From Candidatus Absconditabacterales bacterium (GTDB taxonomy: Bacteria > Patescibacteria > JAEDAM01 > Absconditabacterales > Absconditicoccaceae): 6,977 nt of DNA. The notes beneath the pieces are model-generated. The model was not told the origin of the DNA, made no database searches, and saw only the letters and a list, made by a program, of their open reading frames with translations. Positions 1 to 6,524 of this stretch are shown piece after piece (the stretch's first letter is position 1; each line of letters opens with the position of its first letter). Where the stretch lies: the NCBI GenBank assembly GCA_938010495.1, contig CALLUT010000048.1, positions 1 through 6,977 on the forward strand, written 5' to 3'. A program made the translations under genes and the position numbers.

Positions 1-1406
1 CAACTCTATGACCATGAGCAACAAATATGATGACATGAGTTGCCTATGCTCAACTGTGATGATATCCAGTAATGGTCATTACCTGACAAAAACCCATCAA
101 AAAATCTAAACAATGACGTTTCCAAGTTATTGATGTAGTAAGCATGATGGAACCTGTAACGAAATTCGCAAAAAGTATTATGGATTGATCTAGGGTAGCA
201 AGCACCTTTGCGGAAGCATTTGTTATGGCTGAATCTGAAAAACCCTGAGCTGTTCATATTGAAATAGCAGAAGATATTGCATGAGAAGCTATAGAATGAT
301 ATGAACCAATTGTACATGAAAAAATTAGAAGACCTGTTCCTGACGAAAAAACCATCATATCATTAATAGAAAAAATACAAAAAGCACACTGTCCTGTGGT
401 ACTAGTTGGAGCATGAGCAAATAGAAAAAGAGTTAGCAAACACTTAACGGCATTTATCAAAAAAAATAATATACCATTTTTCACATCACAAATGTGAAAA
501 TGAGTAATAGATGAACGTCTCCCTCAATTTATTTGATCAGCAGCACTCACAAGCAATGATCACATCCATGAAGCAATTAACAAAGCAGACTTAATTCTTG
601 CTGTATGACATGATACTATAGAAAAACCAACAAATATTATAGAAGAAGGAAAAACCGAAGTAGTGCATATTAATTTTGTTCCTGCAGAATTTGATGAGTT
701 ATATAAGCCATCTCTTCAAGTTATTTGAGATATATGAAATACATTTTGGCAGTTATGTGAAGCAACTATAGACATATCGCATTGGAATAACAAGTGTGTC
801 TTTGATGAAGCCATTAAAGCAAAAGAAACGCTCAATCGTTTTGCACAATCTCATTATGATTCTGATGTCATGATGCCATGAAGATTAATCTATGAAGTCC
901 GTGAAGTTCTTTGAGAAGATGATATTGTAGCGCTTGATAATTGACTGTATAAAGTTTGGTTTGCTAGAAATTATCGAACATATAGACCAAATACTTTATT
1001 ATTGGATAATGCTTTAGCAACAATGTGAGCTGGATACAGCTCAGCAATGGCAGCAAAATTAATTCATCCTGAAAAAAATGTAATTGCTGTAGTATGAGAT
1101 TGATGATTTATGATGAATCTTTGAGATATAGAAACCGCAGTAAGATTATGAAACAATCTCACTATCATAATTCTAAATGATAATGCTTATTGAATGATCA
1201 AACGAAAACAAATTAACCATTGATATAGTGATTTTGCATTAGATCTTCAAAACCCTGATTTTGTAAAACTTGCAAAAAGTTTTTGAGCACATGGGCATCG
1301 TGTAAATAGTCCAGATGATTTTAAATGAGTATTAGAATCTTGTTTACAAGAAGAATGAGTATCTATCGTTGAAGTTCCATTTAAATACCCTAAAGTAATA
1401 GAGTAA
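1..1406 (+). CDS. Acetolactate synthase-like thiamine diphosphate enzyme, large subunit (5' partial)
   Basis: The frame starts at base 3 and ends at TAA 1404-1406, giving 467 residues. The family is usually about 550 aa, so roughly 80-90 N-terminal residues, including the catalytic Glu of the PYR domain, lie outside the window. Acetolactate synthases join two pyruvates (or pyruvate plus 2-oxobutyrate) with loss of CO2. The visible part has the end of the PYR domain (TLGPGATN at residues 1-8, then KPIKKSKQGRFQVIDVV at 30-46), a central domain (about 115-250), and a C-terminal ThDP-binding domain (about 280-460) with the metal/diphosphate motif GDGGFMMN (365-372) and NDNAYGMIK (392-400). The glycines of GDGG are encoded by TGA. 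No ACT-domain regulatory subunit (ilvN) or ilvC follows, so a fermentative role is as plausible as branched-chain amino acid synthesis. Other ThDP decarboxylases of the superfamily are possible, but the two signature stretches favour acetolactate synthase. The stop overlaps the next start (TAATG). Confidence 0.85.
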
Positions 1407-1603
1407 TGTGATTAAGAGAATGATTTAATAACTTCTTGAATAAAGCCGAAAAAGTTTGATATTTAACTGCTATTGGTAGTTTTACTGCAGACATTTTTTC
1501 TGCTCTTGATTTAAGTTGATTAACATCATGAGCTTTCACATTGTGAGTTTCAGCTACTATTGCCAAACTCTTTACTAACACTCCTAAGCCACATGGCGCA
1601 TAA
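1406..1603 (+). CDS. Small protein of unknown function, 65 aa
   Basis: I do not recognise this protein. It is open only under code 25: six of its eight glycines are TGA (residues 2, 6, 18, 38, 42, 47), the others GGT and GGC. It begins MGLREGFNNFLNKAEKVG and ends NTPKPHGA. In between is a stretch rich in Ala, Gly, Ser, Thr, Leu and Phe (about residues 19-57), which could be weakly membrane-associated or form amphipathic helices; no clear transmembrane segment and no cysteines are seen. The ATG overlaps the stop of the upstream ThDP gene (TAATG), and its end overlaps the HIT-family gene by 11 nt, which supports translation as part of the same operon. It is not an ACT-domain acetolactate synthase small subunit: too short, and no resemblance. 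The evidence is the frame, tight packing and glycine-TGA usage, not homology. Confidence 0.6.
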
Positions 1604-2075
1604 CCCAGATTGCATCTTTTGTAAAATAGCACAAAAAGAATTCCCACCATTATGAAATGGACTTTTTTGGGAGGATGAAAAATATATGGCACGACTCTCA
1701 CCTTTCCCAAACACCGAATGATTTTCAGTCGTAATACCAAAAGATCATTATGATAGTGATGTACTCAAAATGCCAGACCAAGCCCTACAAGAATTTATCA
1801 TAGCTGCAAAAAAAGCTGCAAAAATATTAAAAGACTGATTCGAAGAAGTCTGAAGAATATGACTTATGATGGAGTGAACATGAATAAATCATGCACACAT
1901 TAAACTTTTTCCTATGCACAATACCGAGTATCTCAATGACTGATTCAAACCTTTTGATTGAGAAATTACTCATGATAAGAAATTTTTCAAAACCTATGAA
2001 TGATACATCGCATCATATGACTGAGAAAGAATGAGTGATGAAGAGATTAATAAGATTCTAGACAAGATAACATAA
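1593..2075 (+). CDS. HIT-family protein (histidine triad nucleotide hydrolase/transferase-like)
   Basis: A 160-aa protein. HIT proteins act on the alpha-phosphate of nucleotides (dinucleoside polyphosphate or nucleoside phosphoramidate hydrolysis) in the cytoplasm. The N-terminus MAHNPDCIFCKIAQKE has the CxxC (Cys7, Cys10) common in this family. The core strand FSVVIPKDHYDS is at 44-55. The triad region GINHAHIKLFPMH is at 97-109, with His100, His102 (expected nucleophile) and Lys104 where the third His of HxHxHxx would be. The chosen ATG gives the expected DCIFCKI start. It overlaps the end of the 65-aa gene by 11 nt, pointing to coupled translation. TGA codes Gly throughout (for example Gly21, Gly43). 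Family assignment is firm; the substrate cannot be told. Confidence 0.9.
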
Positions 2076-2146
2076 ATATAAATTCGTTTGCAACCAACTC
2101 TAACCTAACTACAGTAGAAGTTGTTTAAAAATCACTAATTCTTCCC
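2076..2146 (+). other. 71-nt intergenic gap, the longest within the 1-5512 run
   Basis: It separates the HIT gene from the rhomboid gene. I see no good promoter boxes and no convincing terminator: the best inverted repeat, AACT/AGTT around 2108-2123, has a 4-bp stem and is not followed by a T-run. It may still mark a boundary between two transcription units. Confidence 0.5.
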
Positions 2147-2902
2147 ATGATGTTTCCCGTCTGAGACGATCAAGTCCACGAATGACATACTCCGTATTTT
2201 AGTTGGATATTTTTAGCAATAAACTGTTTAGTTTTTGCGTATCAATTAACATTATCCCCTGAAGTGCTAGAAACATTCTACTATACTTATTGATCAGTTC
2301 CTTCTGTACTTCTTTGATGAGAACAGCTCTATACGCTTATAACAAATATGTTTCTTCATGGTTGATGGTCACATATTTTGGGTAACATGTTTTTCTTATA
2401 TGTTTTTGCTGATAATATTGAGGCAACTATTTGAAACTTTAAATTTCTCTTATTTTATATCGCGTGATGACTAGCTGCTTCTGCAGGACATATTTTGTTT
2501 AATATGTGAAGTGCAATTCCTGCTATTTGAGCATCCTGAGCTATTGCTGCGGTATTGTGAGCTTACCTTGTAATGTTTCCTAAAGCTAATATAAAATTAA
2601 TAAACACTCAAACAATGAATGCCACATTAGTTCCAGCTTCATATTTCTTATGACTTTGGATTGTGCAACAATTTACTTCGTGAGTTTGATCACTGGCTTC
2701 AGCTACTTGATGATGATGAGTTGCATGGTGGGCACACATATGATGATTTGTATTTGGATGGGCTGCATGATTATACAAATGAAAATATAGTTGAAAAATG
2801 ACCCTTCAAAAATGATCTGAAGAGTTATTAGCTAAGAAGAGAAAACAACAGGGATTGTGAACAGAATTATGACAAGATCAATCTACAAGAATGCCACTTT
2901 AA
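2147..2902 (+). CDS. Rhomboid-family intramembrane serine protease
   Basis: A 251-aa polytopic inner-membrane protein. Rhomboids cut single-pass membrane proteins within the bilayer using a Ser-His dyad. The nucleophile Ser130 lies in the GASG motif (128-131), and the general-base His197 in AWWAHIGGFVFGW. The loop/TM2 signature HGGWSHILGN (71-80) supplies His71, His76 and the oxyanion Asn80. Hydrophobic segments at about 18-36, 76-92, 99-118, 126-146, 163-180 and 192-210 fit the six-helix bacterial core. A Lys-rich, soluble C-terminal tail follows (about 211-251). Both glycines of GASG are TGA codons, and residues 188-191 are four TGA codons in a row. Two adjacent ATGs (2147, 2150) are possible starts; an in-frame TAA at 2126 rules out an upstream start. 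No Shine-Dalgarno sequence is seen. The next gene begins 16 nt after the stop. The substrate is unknown. Confidence 0.95.
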
Positions 2903-2918
2903 CTTATAAATATATATA

Positions 2919-3419
2919 ATGCACGCAATTATCAAAACTTCACAATGAGATATTAATGTTGAATTGTATCCACAACATACTCCTCATACAGTTACAAACT
3001 TCATCGTACTTTCACAAGAAGGATATTACGATTGATTAAACTTTCATCGTGTTATTGAAGACTTCATGATCCAATGATGATGTCCTGATTGAACGTGAGC
3101 TTGAGGACCTGGATATAACTTCCAAGATGAATTCCACCAAGAACTTCGTCACGACGCTCCTGGAAAATTATCTATGGCAAATGCTTGACCTTGAACAAAT
3201 TGAAGTCAATTCTTCATTACACATACTGAAACTCCATGGTTAGATGGAAAACACTCAGTATTTGGTTCAGTACAATCTGAAGAAGATCAAATGATTGTAA
3301 ATAAAATACAACAAGATGATCTTATTGAAAAAATTATTATCAATGCAGAAACGGAAATGTTTCTTCAAGAAATGGATGAATTTGTTCAAAAAATTAAGGC
3401 TGCTTTATGAGAAAGATAA
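2919..3419 (+). CDS. Cyclophilin-type peptidyl-prolyl cis-trans isomerase
   Basis: A 166-aa single-domain cyclophilin that catalyses cis-trans isomerisation of X-Pro bonds during folding. The active site is intact: FHRVIEDFMIQGG (42-54) carries the catalytic Arg44 plus Phe49 and Gln52. MANAGPGTNGSQFFIT (86-101) and PWLDGKHSVFG (106-116) give the rest of the pocket, with Trp107 at the position equivalent to the cyclosporin-contacting Trp of human CypA. There is no signal peptide or anchor, so it is cytosolic. A charged C-terminal helix of about 25 residues extends past the core. Gly codons include TGA in the catalytic region (Gly53, Gly54). The ATG at 2919 starts directly with the first strand (HAIIKTSQGDI). 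Its 3' end overlaps the oxidoreductase gene by 13 nt. Identification is secure. Confidence 0.95.
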
Positions 3420-4486
3420 AAAATCACACCTCTATAGCAATTATATGATGAAGTTTTGCAGGACTTTCAGCTCTACTGATACTTCGCAAACGTTTATGAA
3501 AAGATATTTCAATAAAACTTTTTGATAAACGCGAAAATTTTTGTTATATTCCTGCTTTGCATGAATGTATATTGGCAAATGATAAAAAATTAGATTCAAT
3601 TCAATTTTCTCTTTGAAAATACTATCCAGATGAATTTATTCATGAATGAGTGTCAAACATAAACAACACGTCACTAACAACAGATTCTTGAGAAAATCGA
3701 ACGTTTGATTATGCTATAGTTGCAACATGATCAGCTACTAACTTTTATTGAAATAAAAGTTGGAAAGAAAACGCAAAAACTGTTCGTTTTGCTGAAGATA
3801 TCTCATGAATAAATAAGCATCTACATGACCTTAAAACAAAAAACATCACTATAGTGTGATGAGGATTTACGTGAGTAGAAGTTGCCGCTATCATAGCTCA
3901 AAAATCTAGAAAAGATCAGTCTGTCCGTATTATACATTCATGACCAAGACTATTTCACACACTGTCTAACTATATTAGTGAAACAACACAAAAACGATTA
4001 GAGAGGCATAATGTAGAGATTATTTTATGAAAGAAAGTAGATCAAATAGAATCGGACAAAATTACAACAACTTCATGAACCATATATAGCTCTGATCTAA
4101 CAATAGTTAGTACATGAATAAAACTAAATGATCATGTATTTGAAAAACCAATACTCTTTCATGAGAACTATTATTCACAAGAATATACAAATGTTTTTGC
4201 TTGTTGAGATGTAGCGTTTCATTGATTATACACTACTGCGCATAACGCTATGATTGAATGAAGAAGGGTCTGAGATCTAATTGCAAATATAATGCAGTGA
4301 GAATCTGTTGAATACCATTCTTTACTTAATCGAGACAAGTTAGCTATTGCTCTATGAAGCAGAGATGGAATTCTTACAAATTGAAAAAAGGGTTTCTATT
4401 TTCCTTGGTTCACTGGACTAGCAAAATGGTTTATAGAAAAAAGAGTGCTTATAGAGTTTAAATATAAAATTTTACTTTGGATTTAG
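3407..4486 (+). CDS. FAD-dependent pyridine nucleotide oxidoreductase, NDH-2-like
   Basis: A 359-aa flavoprotein of the two-dinucleotide-binding-domain fold. The FAD site is IAIIGGSFAGLSA (10-22), with acidic Asp40 after the second strand and the NDH-2-like YIPALHE at 47-53. A second Rossmann motif for NAD(P)H is ITIVGGGFTGVEVA (147-160). The late FAD-contact motif FACGDVA is at 265-271. The C-terminus (about 328-359, FYFPWFTGLAKWF then basic and hydrophobic residues) resembles the amphipathic membrane-binding end of type II NADH dehydrogenases. No CxxC disulfide centre follows the FAD motif, so it is not a classical disulfide reductase. A likely role is NADH oxidation at the membrane or with a soluble acceptor; other members, such as ferredoxin- or CoA-disulfide-type reductases, cannot be excluded. 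Several invariant glycines are TGA. It ends in TAG, 4 nt before the YtxJ-like gene, so the two are probably co-translated. Confidence 0.85.
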
Positions 4487-4490
4487 TTAT

Positions 4491-4820
4491 ATGCTTTGTT
4501 ATATCTCTACAACACAAGAACTTACTTGATTAATTGAAAATCAAAAAAACTTTGTAGTATATAAATACAACTCAAATAGTTGTAAATTATCTGAAAAAAC
4601 TATTCAACAAATACAAGAAGCTCAAGCAGAATGACAACTGGAACATTTATATTTTGTAGATATAATTGAACATAGAGATGTTTCAAACCTTATTGAAGAA
4701 GTAAGTCTAATAAAACATGAATCACCACAAGTGATTGTTTTCAAAGAGTGAAAAGCGAGCACAAATACATCTCATATGAAAATAAATAAACAACGAATTC
4801 TTGATAATTATCCTCTCTAA
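4491..4820 (+). CDS. ytxJ: YtxJ/BrxC-type bacilliredoxin-like thioredoxin-fold protein
   Basis: A 109-aa single-domain protein. It matches the YtxJ (BrxC) monothiol family by pattern: VVYKYNSNSCKLSEKT (22-37), where Cys31 is the single active-site cysteine, then YFVDIIEHRDVSN (54-66) and KHESPQVIVFKEGK (75-88), with the cis-Pro79 typical of thioredoxin folds. It ends with SHMKINKQRILDNY. A second cysteine, Cys3, lies outside the active site. In Firmicutes this family removes bacillithiol from, or reduces, mixed disulfides on proteins. Whether this organism makes or imports bacillithiol cannot be told here. The gene starts 4 nt after the flavoprotein and its TAA overlaps the ATG of rnhB (TAATG), so it sits inside the operon. 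A generic thioredoxin/glutaredoxin role is the main alternative. Confidence 0.8.
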
Positions 4821-5512
4821 TGAAATTAATAAAAATATATGTTGATGAAGCTTGACGCTGACCCTTAGCATGACCTGTAACGGTTTGAGCGGTAATTCCA
4901 TGGAAAAGATTTATTACAAAAGATTTTTCTGATAGTAAATGACTGAGTGAGACGAAAAGAAACCTCTCATATGAAAAAGCTCTTATGCTTCAAGAAAAAG
5001 GGAAGGTTTTTTTTTGAACATGATGGTCATCAAACAAATATATAGACAAGTATTGAATCATGAACTCTTTACAAAAAGCTTGTTGTGATAGTATCTTTAA
5101 AGCTATAAAGAATCTCTACGCATCATTATGAATAGAAGCAAGAGATAAAGAACTATTTAGAAAAAGGACTATTTCTCCAAAAAAACTTAAAGAACTACTG
5201 ATAGAAAAAAATAATATTTTTGAAATAGTACAAATTGTAATTGATTGAAATCATGATTTTTGATTATGAAACTATTTAAGCGTTCCAATAAAGACAATTA
5301 TCAAATGAGATAGTAAAGTTTCCTATATATGATTTGCAAGCATTATTGCCAAAGTAGAAAGAGACAACTATATGTCATCGTTATGAAAAAAATACAAACA
5401 ATATTGATTTTCACAACATAAATGATATGGGACTTTAGCACATAGAAAAGCAATCAAAAAACATTGATGTTCAGATTTACATAGAAAGACTTTTTGTAAA
5501 AATATAATTTAG
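4820..5512 (+). CDS. rnhB: Ribonuclease HII
   Basis: A 230-aa enzyme that cleaves the RNA strand of RNA-DNA hybrids and incises at single ribonucleotides in DNA. The signature YVDEAGRGPLAGPV is at 7-20 and holds catalytic Asp9 and Glu10. The other carboxylates are Asp142 (VIDGN) and Asp164 (KGDSKV), followed by the conserved helix SIIAKVERD (174-182) and the C-terminal QHKGYGTLAHRKAIKKHG (199-216). All four metal ligands are present, so the enzyme should be active. All three glycines of the DEAGRGPLAG motif are TGA codons, the clearest proof in the window of TGA=Gly. Length is normal for the family. The start is fixed by TAATG overlap with the upstream stop; the gene ends in TAG. It is the last gene of the tight run, and a promoter follows about 17 nt after its stop. 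Confidence 0.97.
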
Positions 5513-5528
5513 TTTGCTCTTGCAATAC

Positions 5529-5558
5529 TTGACATTTTAATTATAAGTGATGTAAATT
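5529..5558 (+). promoter_or_regulatory. Putative sigma-70 promoter for the 294-aa unknown gene
   Basis: A perfect -35 box TTGACA (5529-5534) is followed after 18 bases by TAAATT (5553-5558, 4 of 6 matches), preceded by a TG that could act as an extended -10. Transcription would begin near 5565, leaving a leader of about 14 nt before the ATG. Prediction by eye only. Confidence 0.5.
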
Positions 5559-5578
5559 ATTTAGCTTATAAAAAAATC

Positions 5579-6463
5579 ATGGCAGGACGAAAATCTAAAA
5601 ATCTAGACAAATATGTTCCAAAGTGAGGTCAAATCCTTAGAGAAAGTGATTTTTCAGTTTTTTATAAACTAGACAACAATAAATGCGCTAAAGAAGTAAT
5701 TATGTATTTGTTAATGACTGCTTGAGAAAGAATTAAAAATCACCCTATTCTAGATAAAGATAATAACCCATGAGAATATTATACACAACTCTTACACAAC
5801 TACTTTGATGATCCAAAGAGCTCAAACTATCGTAATTGATTTTATAGTGAATGAAATCAACTCTTAGAGGAATTTAGAAATCAAGACAGCAAACAAATAA
5901 TAGATCGGTCTTTATCACAAAACTTCACAAAATTATGTGGGATGCTTGCTGCAGACTTACATCACAAAACCGCACGTCAAAACGCAAAAAGAAGGCGTTT
6001 TAGATGTGCAAACACTGCCGTCCCTCTTCTATGAATTGACTGTGATTCAAAAGAAATGGTTTATACATCAAATCATCTAGAAAAGTATCAAAGATCTTGT
6101 ACATTAAAAAAACAATCAGATTTTCATGATAAAAAAGTATCAGCATCACAACACTCACATGTATGTAAAAATACTTGCTGAAAAGATTGATGTGCAGAAG
6201 CGAATTTTTTAAGTAAAGCAAAAGATAATGAATTTCTTTCTCCCGCTAGTTCAATAATCATTTTTGACTATGATGAATTAGATTATTGATCATGTGTAAA
6301 TTGTGATTTGAAATTCAGGAAAGCATGAGTGCCTCTATATATGGTTCTATCTCAACCATGAAGAGTATATATAAACCCAAGTGCTCCAAATTATCATGAT
6401 GTAATAAAAGAAATTCAAGAAACTGTTTGAGAAAAAGTACAATGACAATTAGATTTAAACTAA
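5579..6463 (+). CDS. Unknown protein with clustered cysteines (possible zinc-binding), 294 aa
   Basis: I do not recognise this family. The protein starts MAGRKSKNLDKYVPKGG and has no signal peptide or membrane segment. Residues 30-120 look helical and acidic/polar. A strongly basic patch lies at about 129-142 (HHKTARQNAKRRRFR), which could bind nucleic acid. Histidines and cysteines cluster after it: His192, His194, Cys196, Cys200 and Cys205, then a CVNC pair (Cys239, Cys242) after a hydrophobic strand at 224-230 (SSIIIFD). This arrangement could hold one or two structural zinc ions in a split ribbon; that is inference. The C-terminal part, VPLYMVLSQPGRVYINPSAP, looks like a folded beta unit. 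It has its own predicted promoter and terminator, separating it from rnhB. The frame is open upstream to the rnhB stop, but 5579 is the first ATG. Glycine is often TGA, as in its neighbours, so there is no sign of recent transfer from a standard-code organism. Confidence 0.6.
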
Positions 6464-6491
6464 TTGAAAAAAATCCCTTTTTCCCTATAAA
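6464..6491 (+). promoter_or_regulatory. Putative sigma-70 promoter for the exported protein gene
   Basis: TTGAAA (6464-6469, 5 of 6 to consensus), a 16-base spacer, then TATAAA (6486-6491, 5 of 6). Transcription would begin near 6498, inside the loop of the terminator hairpin, 27 or so nt before the ATG at 6525. It begins immediately after the stop of the preceding gene. Confidence 0.5.
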
Positions 6492-6521
6492 GTAGACATT
6501 GCGTTCTACTTTTTTTCTTTT
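6489..6521 (+). terminator. Rho-independent terminator after the 294-aa gene
   Basis: A perfect 8-bp inverted repeat, AAAGTAGA (6489-6496) and TCTACTTT (6505-6512), encloses an 8-base loop and runs into a T-rich tract (TTTTCTTTTT to about 6521). It lies 25 nt after the stop of the 294-aa gene. The stem has only three G-C pairs, so strength is uncertain in this AT-rich genome. Confidence 0.6.
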
Positions 6522-6524
6522 TCT

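Noticed and set aside
6..484. Two minus-strand open frames of 103 and 76 codons.
   Set aside because: Both are antisense to the clearly homologous ThDP enzyme; their Phe/Ser/Ile/His-rich sequences are typical of shadow frames.
1390..1740. A 116-codon minus-strand open frame.
   Set aside because: It lies opposite three + strand genes that read well under code 25 and resembles no family; it is a shadow of low TGA/TAA density on that strand.
2091..2131. A possible terminator hairpin between the HIT and rhomboid genes.
   Set aside because: The stem is only 4 bp and is followed by TTTAAAAA, not a T-run.
2906..2921. A TATATATAAT box just before the cyclophilin gene.
   Set aside because: It abuts the ATG, which would leave no room for a transcription start, and has no fitting -35; it is probably AT-rich spacer.
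3316..3525. A 69-codon + strand frame bridging cyclophilin and the flavoprotein.
   Set aside because: It is out of frame with two well-supported genes and is Lys/Phe-rich nonsense.
1..5512. Mass pseudogenisation: frequent in-frame TGA in every gene.
   Set aside because: The TGA codons sit at conserved glycines and the frames have no TAA/TAG or frameshifts, so the genes are intact under code 25.
5514..5525. TTGC-TCTT-GCAA hairpin after rnhB.
   Set aside because: A 4-bp stem with no following T-tract is too weak to call a terminator.
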